64,000 nt of DNA from Diphasiastrum complanatum (taxonomy: Eukaryota; Streptophyta; Lycopodiopsida; Lycopodiales; Lycopodiaceae). Position numbers and translations under genes: made by a program. The DNA is taken from the NCBI GenBank assembly GCA_029204225.1, contig CM055102.1:30932607-30996606 (forward strand), given 5' to 3'. The notes beneath the pieces were generated by a model that saw only the letters and a program-made list of their open reading frames with translations, searched no databases and was not told the origin of the DNA. Shown piece by piece: positions 45,420 to 57,371 of the stretch (position 1 is its first letter; every line of letters begins with the position of its first letter).

Positions 45420-45830
45420 ATCAGACCCAAAGGACACCAAAGTAGGCACCAAATATCCACTTTATTGATTTTTCTTGAAAGTACATATCAAGTTACAAGC
45501 ATAAACACACAAGAGCAATGCTGCTAAGTCTCCTCCAAGCCACTTGTTGCATAGACTCTGATGATGAATGCCTCTCTCTAGGCTCACTTATACATAATCG
45601 TCAAGCACCCACTTAACCTTGACCCTTTCCTAACGTCGACACATGGCGAGCCCCCATGTGGCAGTACCCTAACACATTGGCTTACTATATTCAGTTGTAT
45701 GTGTTAAGTGAGCTTCATAGGTATGCATGAGGTGTCTCTTACTATATTCAGTTGTATGTGTTAAGTGGACCATGTGTCATACTTGACCTACTTGTGAAAT
45801 GTGTATAAGAGGGGTTCACAATGTATTTAA
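45420..45830 (-). repeat. Gypsy LTR copy 1
   Basis: Shares words in order with 50998-51356 and 57372-57845 (CACTTTATTGAT, TCTCCTCCAAGCCA, GATGAATGCCTCTC, TCAAGCACCC, CTAACGTCGACACATGGC). TTACTATATTCAGTTGTATG is duplicated within its right part (about 45684 and 45738). Orientation is taken from the copy at 50998, which has a primer site. Confidence 0.65.
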
Positions 45831-46589
45831 TTAGTACCCCGTGGCATATGCACAATTTACAAGTTACTTACATACAATGCCTGTTGAGGTAAAATATGCA
45901 TTCATTTCAATAACAATGAGACTAGTAGTCATGAGACTAGACACAAAGATTGTTTTTCTTCCATATCTTTTGATGATGGGTCTATGGATGTCGTCTTTAG
46001 AGAAAGTGATGTCACCATTTTAGAAGAAGGATATAGAATGTATGATTGTATTGAGAGTAGTGATTTGATGAGGGAGATACTCTAAAGATAAGTGATAATG
46101 ATACTTTAGTATTATTTAAAGTAGTGAGTCCAAAATCTCTTGATATTGTAAATGATAATGAGGATGAATCATTATCTTGTCTTACACCTATGTTAGAAAG
46201 GTCATCAAGGAAGAGCAAAGTTCTTCTAGGCTTATGTTGAAAAAGAGAAGCAAGAAGTTGAAGGTACTAACGTTGCTTTGATGACTTCTATACTTCAAGA
46301 AGATGAATCGAAATCGAAAAGGATGAAAGGTGTGATGCATTTGACAAAGGACCTAAAACTCTTATGAAGAACTAGGGTTTGGATCTTGTCCCTCTTCATC
46401 AATAATGGCCAATGATGGTAAACGAAGATGGCAAAATCAAAAAGTTGAAAAAGAAAGACTACATGGAGCAACCCGAAATGGAGATTGTCCAAGCAAGGAG
46501 GATCTAATTTTTCAATTCAAAGGATGTTTGGATGAACTCGGAGGGGCTGTAACTTGCTAGTTTTTGACTCTTCTACACACTTTTGGTTC

Positions 46590-47382
46590 CATGCTGAGTG
46601 AATATGATCATTATCTCAACTACAAGGTTGATGGAAATTATATCTCTTCTATCTTGCTTTATGATTTTTTTTCTTATTCCAAAGATGGTAACTATTCAGG
46701 TTCTTATTCCTCTTGCAACCATTTTTTGCTGTAATTTATCTCAAATGGATGCTACTAATGCCCTTTTGAAAGGTTATTTGGAGAAGGACGTGTTCATGGA
46801 GGAACCAAAGGAGTATCTAGTCAATGGTAAGGAAGATCAAGTTTGCCATCTCAAGAAGAGCTTGTATGAGCTCAAGCAAGCACCAAGGAGATGCTATGCT
46901 AGGTTCAACAATTTTGTGCTCATTCTCAAGTTTGTGATGAGTGAATACGATCATTCACGTTACTCCAAAGTGGATGGAATCCATATCGCTATCCTCTTAC
47001 ATCATGATGATGATATCATACTTACAAGAGAGTGATATTGAGATTGATAAGGTCAAGTATGGACTTAGTCAAGAGATGATGGATCATTCTTCTTTGTATC
47101 GTAAGGATAAAGATCTGGAGAAAGTAAGGTACTACTTTCCTATGGCAAAAAAATTTCGTATTGTCTATCCTTAGGAAGTTTACTCTTTGTGATCCCATAT
47201 CACCTTGTAAGTTCAATATAAGAAATAGTGAAGCAATCCATTATGGACACTAATCTCTATATCAATTGGGAAATTTTTACTGAGTCTCTTGGCAAAGGAT
47301 AGTTTGAGAAATACAAGAACCTTTTTGGTGATAAGAGGGAATCTATCGTCAAGGGAGAATAGAAGTTGGATTTGAGGGGGAA
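46590..47382 (+). pseudogene. Copia RT and RNase H fragments with polypurine tract
   Basis: Plus strand: QMDATNALLKGYLEKDVFME with EPKEYLVNGKEDQVCHLKKS and LYELKQAPRRCYARFN are Copia RT motifs. The active-site box reads LHHDDDIILTRE instead of YVDDIILTG. After a gap, EIFTESLGKG (TAG) FEKYKNLFG is the end of RNase H. TTTGAGGGGGAA at 47371-47382 is the polypurine tract before the LTR at 47383. The weak frame at 46060-46500 (DLVPLHQ, IVQARRI) fits the polar linker before RT. Gag and integrase are missing. Confidence 0.85.
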
Positions 47383-47915
47383 TGTGAAAGATTATGAAAA
47401 CGCAAACTTCTCTGTGATGGGCTTCAAGCCTAAGTCAAGTATTTGCCTCGAGCCTAAATCAAATGTAGGCTTCAACCCGACATATAAACGTTCTCAAATG
47501 GGCATTCAAGCTTATGTGAGGAGCTATGTGCCACATATGCCAAAACATGCAAAATGCGACTCTAGGCCAAATATCAAACTTGGAGGCTTATTGGTGACAC
47601 CCGAATTTCGGCCCCTCCACATGTGGGATAATGTTTTGAGAAGGAACTCGAAATTGGACATTGCACATGACTCATTTCTTATTGTGCACACTTCTAGATG
47701 AAATCTAGATCATTGATTGTGATCTATGGCTAATATTAGTGGAGGAAGATGATGACTCGGATTTGGTCCACATTGATTGTATCTTGATGATCTAATACGA
47801 GCCTCTAAAAACATAAATAAGAGTTGTTTGTCATTCCTAAATAGTTTTCTTAAAGACGTCTTTTGCTTAATAAAGATCTATTAGTCCAGGGAGGTGTTTC
47901 ATCCATAATTCACAT
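47383..47915 (+). repeat. Copia 3' LTR
   Basis: TGTGAAAGATTATG directly after the polypurine tract; the likely end is AATTCACA near 47915. The middle part (47515-47860) is related to 41195-41460. Confidence 0.65.
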
Positions 47916-48298
47916 TTGTGACTAGTTTCCTTCTATCTCTGTATGTAGTTGGAGAATAGGATCTAAAGTGGACATAACTCTATGATCTACTGTAATTTCG
48001 ATGCTCTTTACAAGTTCTAAGTCTGTTGGTATCAATCTGGTTTGGATCTATTTTGATCTTGGATGTATTTGATGCAAGTTGTCCAACATGGTTCAATCTT
48101 AGTTTTATAGCATTCTAAGTTTGTCTGTTTGTGATTAGTCATCATAATAGCCACATTTTGGGTAAAATTTTCACACAAGGTTGAATTGGTTATGTCACAA
48201 GCCAGTCTCTCCAAGCTCGTGAATCCTAGAAGCCGGTGTGTAGAGTGAACCTCCCAACCATAGGCACCCCCTCCTTGAGTCCTTCTACCTGCTATTCC

Positions 48299-48656
48299 TG
48301 TCAACTGGCACATGGCATCCACCTGTGGGTGGTGCCTGGCGCCTGTGACCTGTGAATACTGAGTGACTCATAGGGTACCACCCCCATGCCCCGCCAAAGA
48401 CCTATGACCCTCTTGGTCACCCCGACTACTTGCCGGCTAGCATCTCGTCACTGACAGCTAGGGTCCCGACGGTCAAGACACACCACGTCTCTGACAGCTT
48501 GTCAGGTGGCCACACCGGGTCACTGCTCGTGACGCACCGGTCCCAACTTGGGACAGATGTCCTCATCAGTCACCGGCCCTTGCCAATACTTGGCCTCGGG
48601 CCCTTTGGTAACCAGTCGTGCCGAGGTCGTGATAGAGTCGTAACTGGACTCTAACA
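48299..48656 (-). repeat. possible 3' LTR of decayed Gypsy
   Basis: Ends GACTCTAACA at 48656, next to a minus-strand polypurine tract (AGAGGAGGGAAGGAT, 48657-48671). The left end TGTCAACTGG is tentative. Length matches the LTR at 50998, but I see little sequence identity, so the pairing is doubtful. Confidence 0.35.
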
Positions 48657-48679
48657 ATCCTTCCCTCCTCTGGCAAGTC

Positions 48680-50395
48680 ATCGGTCCTCGATGACAAACT
48701 CTGGGTAAGACTTCTGCAACACCTGTCGCGTCTCCCAGATTAGCATCTGACAACGGATGCCCTTTCCAGGTTACTAGATACTCTTTGAAGGAGACGATTC
48801 CGCAATCATCTCTCCCTTCGATCTAGGATTCTGTCTAGCCCATAACCTGTGGTGTCTTTCTCCTCAAGAGACACTAGACCTTCCACCAGGCTATCGCCAT
48901 CGTGCAAACATTTCTTCAGTTTGCTAACATGGAATACTGGATGCACCTTGCATCAGGGGAGAAGCTAGGTCTTACTTGCCCCTTGGCAAGATAGTCCTCA
49001 ATCATGCTTCTGACCTCTTCCTCCTCTTTCAGGCTCATTCTATAAGGTGGTCTATTAACAGGAGATAATCCAGGAATTAACTCGATTCTATGCTCCACAT
49101 TTCTTTTAGGGGGTAAAATAGATGGAAGTTCATTCGTGAACACATCTAGAAACTCCTCCCTAATTTGGCGATTTAGGTTCTTAGTAAGATTAGTTTGTTC
49201 TTGACATACATCAGACTCATTAGCAGAAACAGACATATCATACAAGAAACAAACATACATGCACTTACATTGAACCTTACGCAACTGCGTTGTCAAGATC
49301 AAAGGTCCTGGAAGCATATCAGGCTCTCCACGCCGGGAGTGAATCCTACCATCGTGCTGGAACTCATACACATGAGTATCCTAAGCGATGTAGGGTTTCT
49401 TAGCCACATGCCAACAAATTCCAAGCACCACATCAAAGCGAGCCAAACGGGTAATCTCAAAATCTAACTCCTCAGTATAGCTCTGAATGGTTAGAGGCGT
49501 ACCCACAACCCTGGCATCCCACACTTCCGCACCCTTTCCATCAGCCATTTCGACTGTGTACTAGTACAAGGATGGTTGTGTGCTCACTCTCAACCGTTTA
49601 ATCAAAGTGGAGTTAATGACGTTATGTGAGGACCCAGTGTCAAATAGAATCAAAACATTTTCACCACACAACTGTCCACGCATAACAATCAAAGAAGTGC
49701 AAGGAAACTGATACCCGTGTTGTGCCGCTCTTGACAACTGTGGCAAAGGAACCGAGTCCACCTTCCAAATCACCGACACATTCATCAACCGTGGAACATC
49801 AAGAGGTTTTTCTTGTCTCAATTCCTCAATTTTCATAGGATCTGCCTCCTCAACTTGCAAACTGTAGGTGGTCCGTGAGGGATTGCGAGGACACTCCTTC
49901 CACCTACGTCGCCCTAGACAACCAAAGCAAAGGTTCTCTTTCTTTGCCCGCTCCAAGTCCTGTGGCGATAGCGTTGAACGGTATCTCGATTGGTAGTGTC
50001 TTAGGAGCCTTGTGTGTAGTGGTCTCCTTCAGTGTCTCTCTCCGACAAGTGTTGGCCCCCTTGGGCATTGGACGTCCCATTGGATTTCTGTGCTTGCACC
50101 TCCTAATGGATCCATATTTGCAATGTTGGAGGCTGTCCACTTGTTTAGAAGTCGAAATTACCGGCAAAAATGAGTTTACAACTCTCAAACCCTTTTTTCC
50201 TTGTATTTTGGCCCAAAAATCAGACCAACTTTGGAAGGCTATAACTTTTCCGTGACTTGACTTTTTCTGAGCGGCAACAATCGCAGGCAAAACAACTTGC
50301 TTGCAAATCCGTCTGAAAACCAACTTGCTTGCACCTGATCCTACAAACCAACCAGCACACCACAACAACTGCAAACCAGAGCCCACACCCATCAA
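48680..50395 (-). pseudogene. Gypsy chromovirus-like gag-pol, internally deleted
   Basis: Minus strand, in order: gag end with KGANTCRRETLKE; degraded zinc knuckle CFGCLGRRRWKEC (49890-49930); protease LILFDTGSSHNVINSTL; RT start FTNELPSILPPKRNVEHRIE, LIPGLSPVNRPPYRMSLKEE and AKGQVRPSFSP. This then joins the integrase C-terminus (VHPVFHVSKLKKCLHDGDSL) and a chromodomain-like tail (EYLVTWKGHPLSDAN, then after a frameshift WETRQVLQKSYPEFVIED). The RT body, RNase H and integrase core are deleted between about 48965 and 48990. The chromodomain places it among chromoviruses. Frame breaks show it is inactive. Confidence 0.8.
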
Positions 50396-50983
50396 CTACA
50401 CTCCTTCAGCCACTCCGTCATGCTCTATTTCTTTCATATCTCAGCCGACGCTTCCCTTCACATCTCAATCGACGCCCTCCGCTCACATCTCATGTAGTAA
50501 GTCGCCCTCTTGTTGCCTTTCCAATGAACCCTTAACAGTCCAGTTTAGGCTAGGATTGCCCAATCATCAAGCAATTTCTTCTCAGCTGGTTTTACACCTA
50601 TGTATGAGAACCAAATTTTGAAAAAAACACCATAGGACTCCGTTTTCTTTGCTGTAAATTGCATACTACAGCCCTTGAGGTCTGCCTAGAAGACTCCCAA
50701 AATTTGAGGATGATCCAAGAACCGAGCGGAAAGTTATGAAGAAAAAACTCTTCAGCCTGCCAGCGCCCACTAGCTACAAGAAAATTCTCGAAACCGCTTG
50801 GATTTTGCTGCCGGGGTTGGTTCTTGTGACTAATCTACTGTGCCTTGGCAATAGGAACAGTTTCAACAGATCCCATAGCCATCTGAGCTCTCAATTAAAA
50901 GTTATGAGCAAAAAACTCCCCTTTCTCTCTCTAGAACGTTTTTGTTTTTTGCTATCCCAGGCTTCCAAAACTTGCAAACCCTC
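50396..50983 (-). other. leader region of the decayed Gypsy
   Basis: Between primer site and gag; no gene recognised. Short frames here are not supported by motifs. Confidence 0.4.
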
Positions 50984-50995
50984 GCTCTGATACCA
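50984..50995 (-). other. Gypsy primer binding site
   Basis: Minus strand TGGTATCAGAGC, two bases from the LTR end. Confidence 0.85.
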
Positions 50996-50997
50996 AA

Positions 50998-51356
50998 TGT
51001 CAGACTCCCTCTCTGATCTTCTCTTCAAACCTTGCTAATTTCCTGCATATACAAGCATCAAGTTACTTCTAACACAAGATGGAGCTGGTTGCCTTGTCTC
51101 CTCCCAGCCTTTGCTGCACAAATTATGATGAGGAATGCCTCTCTTTAGGCTCACTTATCCAAAATCCTCAAGCACCCCTTAACCCTGACAACCCTGACCC
51201 TTCCTAAATCTCGACACATGGCCAACTCCATGCACAGTCGACACTTGCCACTTGGCACTACCCTGACACATAGGCAAGTGAGTAGGCTGACATGTGTCAC
51301 TCATCCCTTGGACCAAGTGTCCCAGTGAACATGTGACACATGTCATGTTTGTAACA
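50998..51356 (-). repeat. Gypsy LTR copy 2 (5' LTR, 359 bp)
   Basis: TGTCAGACTCCC...TTTGTAACA, with primer site attached. It interrupts the integrase frame of the fragment at 51357-52263. Related to 45420-45830 and 57372-57845. Confidence 0.8.
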
Positions 51357-52263
51357 GTAGCCCAACAATAAAATCCATAGAGCTGCTTTCCCACCTTCCT
51401 GTACGTATCTCAAGTGGATGTAGCAAGCCCTGAGGACTTACTCGCTCGGCCTTGTTCACCTGACAAGCCGTGCAATGTTGGACGTACTCTCTTACATCCC
51501 GCTGCAATCGTGGCCAGAAATAATGCCTTCTCAAAAGCTCACTGGTCTTATCAATACCAAGGTGCCTTGCGCAGGAACTATCATGGCATTCATGAAGTAT
51601 CTTACGACGAAGATCCTTCACGTCTGGCACGAAAACTCTTCCATTTCTCAATAACATACCATCCTTCACAGTGTACGTTAGATATGTACTGGTGTGTGCC
51701 TCTACGGAAGCGACAGCCTCGACTGACTCTTCCGTTTGGTCGACTACCTTGCGCGCATTAGGCCACACACACTGACAATGCGGGTCCTTTTCCTGAGCCT
51801 TCTTAATCTCCTCCATGAGACCACTGTCAACCATAGTAAAGCTCATTAGATGCAGTATACGAGATAGTGCATCAGCGACCACATTTTCCGTCCCTCTTCG
51901 GAAGCGAATTTCCAAATGAAATTCCTGCATCAGCTCGGCCCATCGAGCTTGGTGGCCCTTCAAATCTGGCTGAGTGCAAAAATACCTTAAAGTATGATGA
52001 TCTGTGTACACATGAAACTCGGCACCATATAAATAATGTCTCCACACCTTGAGCGCATGTATAATCGCATACAGCTCTTGCTCGTGTGTAGGATATCTCT
52101 GTTGAGCTGGTGTCAACTTCTTACTCTCAAAGGCTATTGGTCTACCCTCTTGGCTCAACATTGCACCTATGGCAATGCCACTTGCATCGGTCTCTAGGTC
52201 AAAAGGTTTTTGGGTATCCACAATCTTGAGGACTGGAGCCGTGGCCACAAACTCGAAAACCAA
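51357..52263 (-). pseudogene. Gypsy RNase H and integrase N-terminal fragment (open frame)
   Basis: A minus-strand frame of about 300 codons without stops. RT end VLKIVDTQKPFDLETDASG; RNase H with DASGIAIGAML, HEQELYAI, YTDHHTLRYF and NVVADALSR; integrase zinc finger with HECHDSSCARHLGIDKT and CTACQVNKAE (HHCC); the core begins WESSSMDFIVGLL and stops at the LTR of copy 2. RT upstream is lost at 52263. The coding sequence is unusually well kept for this window, so it comes from a younger element than its neighbours. The missing integrase remainder is not found on the other side of the LTR. Confidence 0.9.
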
Positions 52264-54006
52264 AAGGAACCATTAAGAATTCAAAACACTGAAGTATATT
52301 CTAATAGATATCCGATATCTATATCCGAAATGGTACAAGGAATTCCATTCCTTCAAGAAGATCCTTAACCGCCATATCCAATAATCCAGAGATCTAAAAA
52401 CTCTATCTGGATATCCAATACTAGATATGCACATATCTATTCCACCAGATACCGGAGTATCCCCATATCTGTTCCAAATGGATCACAATAATCCATTTAC
52501 AAAATTGTGATTTATCAAGAATCTGCACATGGCTTTACCATCACATAAGCAACCCACCTGGTTGGTACTAACTTTCACCAAATTCCTACCTTCTGAGAGT
52601 TCCAACTCTTAGGAATAAGGCTCTTACAGTACAAATGTGAACCAAGTGTCATTCTCGTTCCTTGTCACAATTTCCATTAACAAATAGGGTCAACTCATGG
52701 TCCTATAGATATTTAAAATAAATTCAATTTAATGAATTCAAAAAAAATTCAACTTAATGAATTCAAAAAACCGGTGCTATGCAATTTCTATACAGGGATT
52801 TTAACCAATCCAAATTACACATTTACCTACTCATGTGTCTCATTTTCTTTCTCCCTTAGCTTTTTCGGCTGTCCGAAAAATTTCCCTAGCTAAGGCACCA
52901 AAAACTCCTCTGACACAAGTAAATGCTAGGTTGTTACCTTTTTTACAAACTAGCTTAAATATTACTTTGTTAAAGTTGCTTGAAATCAATGGAAAATCAA
53001 TAAAATTTGGACCCGGGTATTCTTTACGATATTCGATACACTTTTTTAATCGAATATAGAGCTACCTCTCAAAAATTACGACCTTATTCCATTTATTCAC
53101 TTTAACAAGTATTTGAAAAGCTTTAGTTTTCTCAATCCTAAAGATCAAATCTTTTAGGATAAGCCTATCATTGCAACACCGAAGTCGAAAATGAAGAATT
53201 GGAAACTCCATTTAACTCAATCTACAGGGAGTACCAAAAATCCAGAGTTAAGTGGATGTATAGCACAGTACCAGGAATTTGAATTTTCACTTTACTGGGC
53301 ACTTTGCCTGGAGAAAAAAAAATTACCATGAAGAACCATATTTTACCGCCGATCCTAAATCTATGGATCAATCACATAGACAAAAGCAGTTAGGAAAATA
53401 AAATTATTTCTTCAGCAATTTCCAAAAAAGCTTTGGAGTATTGGTAATTCCATTTCCAACTGTGTGTGTAGGGGAATTCAACGTTTGGAAAGCTATCATG
53501 GTAGATTTAAAAAAAAAAACCCGGTTAATGGTCATGCAACATGCAATAGCCCCCCGGAGAAACTATGCATTTGCATGGAAACCAACTCATCGAGACCCAT
53601 CCTAAAGATGAGGCCTCACATGAGCCACACAAAGCCCTAAGGTTTCACCACCCGCCACACACCTCTTTAGAGCCATCTTTTCAAACAGCTACATCGCGCT
53701 ACATCGCATTGGTGGCTCTGTTTTCACCAAGCTCCTTGCAGCCGCTTCTCTACATGATCAACGTCCCCCCAAACACATCCATCAAAGGGATAGATCAGTC
53801 GTAGAGTGAACAAGAAATCACCTGGTTCTCTCGCGGCTTCAGGATCTCACCTTCAGGATCTCACTGATTTGATCCTACCTGCAGTTTCTAAACCCACCGA
53901 AACAGCTCTCTCAGAAACAGCCAGCATCTACCCTCAGCTGCCAATCAGGGCTTCAACAAACAAACATGTTCAGCTATATCTCCTAGCATCTCTACTGTTG
54001 AGAATC
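52264..54006. other. 1.7-kb stretch without recognised genes
   Basis: 52300-52520 repeats TATCCGATAT, GATATCCAATA and ATATCTA words. The rest is AT-rich with no domain seen. It may be the interior of a non-coding element attached to the LTR at 54020 (minus strand). Confidence 0.35.
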
Positions 54007-54018
54007 GCTCTGATACCA
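54007..54018 (-). other. primer binding site
   Basis: Minus strand TGGTATCAGAGC, one base from the LTR at 54020. Confidence 0.8.
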
Positions 54019-54019
54019 C

Positions 54020-54631
54020 TGATGAGAATCAGAAGCGAAAGATTAATGAAACAAACACGAATAAATTTGGATGGAGTTCGGATATGATTGCTGGTCACTG
54101 CCTGCTGTATCATTCCTACAATCCTCCAGAATGTAGACAGACACTACTAACCTACGTTTTTAGTTAATTCAGCATTCAACAAGATTGAACTTATGTGCGG
54201 AATAGATAAAAAAGGCAAATGAAATACACGAATAATGAGCAGAAAATAATTCAAGCGAGATTAGACAATTTAGAATGATATGTGCATAACGGCTACAACA
54301 TCATCTATTGATCTTCTTGGTTTAAGCACTATGTAACAGACCCACACAGCGCATTGGCATGAGAGAAGCGGTGTTCTCCCATGAACAGTGTCTCGTTTAC
54401 TAGCGGACTACTTGGATCTCTGTGGATCGTGCTTACAATGTCTCGCTCACTGGCAGACTTCTCTATTCTGTATCTCTATCTATCTGTATCTATGTATATT
54501 TTGGTGCATCTAGCAATTGCATATATTCAAAGTAATATCTGGATTAGATAGATTAAACAATCTAAGACTAATCATAGATTACAAGAGCGGCGGATTAGGC
54601 ACGTCCTAACGTTCTTCTGCTGATGTCGTCA
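54020..54631 (-). repeat. LTR shared between Copia pol end and a primer site
   Basis: Plus-strand ends TGATGAGAATC and GATGTCGTCA. In minus orientation it follows the Copia RNase H stop by three bases and is itself followed by a primer site. It therefore acts as the 3' LTR of one element and the 5' LTR of another, or the copies were rearranged. No polypurine tract is obvious. Left and right limits are tentative. Confidence 0.5.
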
Positions 54632-54633
54632 TA

Positions 54634-55940
54634 TTATATCAGGAAACCGTACTTCGTGGCACTTGTTTGATCTTCCTGGTCCTTTGGAACACGAAGAGTC
54701 AAAAGTATTCGACCTTCGGGTGTCTCGAACATTTTTGTTTCACGTCGTTCGACCTTTTTTTTTTTGTTCGCGAACATTTCATCTTCGAGGTCTTCGAGTT
54801 CTTCATTTTCGAGGTCTTCGAGATCTTCGTTTTCGAGGTCTTCAAGTTCTTCGTTTTCGAGGTCTTCGAGTTCTTCGTTTTCGAGGTCTTCGAGATCTTT
54901 GTTTTCGAGGTCTTCGAGATCTTCATTTTTGAGGTCTTCGAGATCTTTGAGATTAGGTTGGGAGTCGAGAGCTAGCAGAGCTTTGGAAACAGAAACATTT
55001 TGTTTCTTCAGCTCTCTCTCAAAGCGTGGTAGCTTTATGACTCCAAGACTGCTCCTTTGTTTCTCAAACAAACCTTTGTCTAAGGCCTTTGTGAAGATGT
55101 TAGCAACCATCTTTTTCGTTCCAATGAAAGTAGTCTGTAGCTTCTTCTTTTCGATCAGATCCCTTATCAAGTGGTACTTGATTGCAATGTGTTTTGTCCT
55201 TGAGTGAAACACGGGATCTTTTGTCAGGTGTATTGTGGATGTATTGTCCATCTGCAAAATCACAGACTCATTTCTCGTTTCACCTAGTTCGTCAAGGAAC
55301 TATTTGAGTCAAGTGATTTCATTGGCCATCTTCACTGCTGCTACATATTCTGCTTCGCAGGATGACCGAGCTATGATGGTCTACTTTTTGCTCAGAGAAT
55401 TGCTGCTCCTACTGCGATGGTACATCCTCCTGAGACACTTTTGCAGTGTTCCTTAAGAGATGCCCAGCTAGCATCACTATATGAAAGCATCTGGAATCCT
55501 GCATCACGAGAATAACACAATCCAAAATCCTTCGTTAGTTGAAGGTATTGCAAGTCGCTTCGCGATCTTCCAATGAGTTGATCGTACTGAATTGACTCAT
55601 TCTGAACACGGCGTAAGCAATGTCAGGGCATGTGTTATCTGCAAGATACATTAGTGATCCGATTAGCTTCTGTATGGTGTATGTTGCATCAATTCTCTTT
55701 CCTCTTCAGTCTTCGAACAATCGTCATTCGTCAGGATTGTTCCTGCAAGCATTGGAGTATTTGCTCTTTGCAATTCATCATCCCGAAATCTTCTAGAATT
55801 TTCTGGGTATATCTGAACTGCTGAAGGTACAATTTTCCTTTGTCATAGTCTCTGTCAATCTGTAAGCCAAGATAACATCTGGCTTCTCCTAGGTCTGTAA
55901 TCTCGAAATGTTTCGAGATCTCATTCCAATAGCTTTAACG
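54634..55940 (-). pseudogene. Copia RT end and RNase H with C-terminal heptad repeat
   Basis: Minus strand: HFEITDLGEARCYLGLQIDR and LYLQQFRYTQKILEDFGM are the RT end. DQLIGRSRSDLQYLQLTKDF, GFQMLSYSDASWASLKEHCK and SVSGGCT are RNase H, with breaks. The last 209 codons (54634-55263) are open: MDNTSTIHLTKDPVFHSRTK and HIAIKYHLIRDLIEKKKLQT, then NIFTKALDKGLFEKQRSSLG, the usual Copia pol end. The frame continues into repeated LEDLENE heptads (about nine), a basic patch (NKKKKVERRE) and a further tail to the stop next to the LTR. Leucine spacing 3-4-3-4 is that of a coiled coil. The repeat tail is not part of standard Copia pol. Confidence 0.85.
54780..54950 (-). repeat. 21-bp tandem repeat encoding LEDLENE
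   Basis: About eight copies of TTCGAGGTCTTCGAGWTCTTC variants (plus strand). They keep the pol frame, and the substitutions mostly swap Glu, Asp, Asn and Lys while keeping Leu. Confidence 0.9.
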
Positions 55941-57371
55941 CATCCAAATGGCTTTAGCACATCCAAAAACCTTTACTTGCGTATAATCTTAGTAAAGGAA
56001 GGAGACGGGAGATAGATATTGTTGAAAGCGATGGTGGAGGAGGTGCAAACTATAACCAGTGACTCGCGAGTTAGGGATCAAGGCAACTAGTTAGGACCAA
56101 CAGAGCAAGTTAGGGGCCCATTGGTCCCTAAAATTCAAGGGGGCCCTTTGGGCTCAAATTTTTTTTCACCAAAAAAGCCACATTTCAAACAAATTTGATT
56201 AAAGTTTGAAGTTTCAAATACATTTGATTGTAACAATGCTCTTTAGGTGGCAGACTTTGTTTCTTAGATTGGCTTTGGGTATGTTTGATAGCATGGTGCT
56301 ATTTGGTTTCTTCCTTAGTAAATGTAGGGCTTTGTGTTTTTCTCAGGGTTCTTTTGCCTATCATTGTACTAACGTATGTTCAGCTTTTTATTCTTTAGGG
56401 TAGTCATGTTACACATGCCCTAGGACGGCTACTGGCATGCTGTAGAGTATCAATAGTAATGAACTGTATGTATGTGATTACTATAGGCTTGCATGGGTGC
56501 ATGCACATATAAAGCAGGGGTATCTATGGCTTTAACGGTGGTGTGTTTGTGGACCTAGCGCCATTTGGTTCTGTATGGCATTCATGGTCTAGATGTTTTT
56601 CATTAGTGGCACACACTTTCAGCATATTCGATTATTTCATATAGTTTGGGATCTCCATATGTTGTAGGATTTATGGTGATGCTCTTCTCTAGTTTTACTA
56701 GTTGGCATGGTACATTGCTTCTTGGTTAATTTATATGGCAACTATTCATAGCAGGAATGTTCTCCTCCTTATAGAATTTGTTTTGCCAAGTTGGATTTTT
56801 GGTGTTCCTACTGATGGTCTTTGAGGGATCTCTATGGTGGCATGACCATTTGTTCTGGGGACTATTGGTTTCTCAGAGTGATGCAATGGAGTCGTTGGGG
56901 TTTTTTACCTCTTATGGTATGCGTGGTCTATTACATTGGCAGCATGAGATTCAGATGATTGGTGGTGCTAGCTTATCATTCGACTAGCATGCCTTTACTA
57001 TAGCATGTGGCATCAGAGCCCTTTCCTTGATATTTGGCAATCACGTTCTTCATCCATATTTGAGGTATCATGTGCTCATTGATATCTTCCTTTGGTATTC
57101 TCAGAAGTCTGGTACAATGATATGGCCTATGAGTTTTAGAAGTGTTCCTATTGAGGCAGCCTTTCTCTTTCATTAGGTTTTCTTGCTTGGAGAATGCTTT
57201 GTGGATGCTATTTGTTGGCTTTGTGCATCATTTGATTCAAATATTTGTGATTGAGTTCCTATTAGTTATTCAACAACAAATCATCATAAAAAGTTTTCCT
57301 TTATCAAAACATTGTCGTCGTATCAAAGTGCTCTTTATCTATAGTTTTCTATACATCCTTACTCCGGGCAC
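55941..57371. other. 1.4-kb stretch without recognised genes
   Basis: 56105-56160 has a GGGCCC...GGGGGCCC inverted pair. TGGCATCAGAGCCC near 57007 resembles a decayed primer site. No domain found. Confidence 0.35.

Noticed and set aside
54663-55207. Plus-strand ORFs opposite the heptad repeat (Ser/Arg- and Phe/Glu-rich)
   Set aside because: They mirror the 21-bp repeat; the minus frame is continuous with real RNase H and is the coding one.
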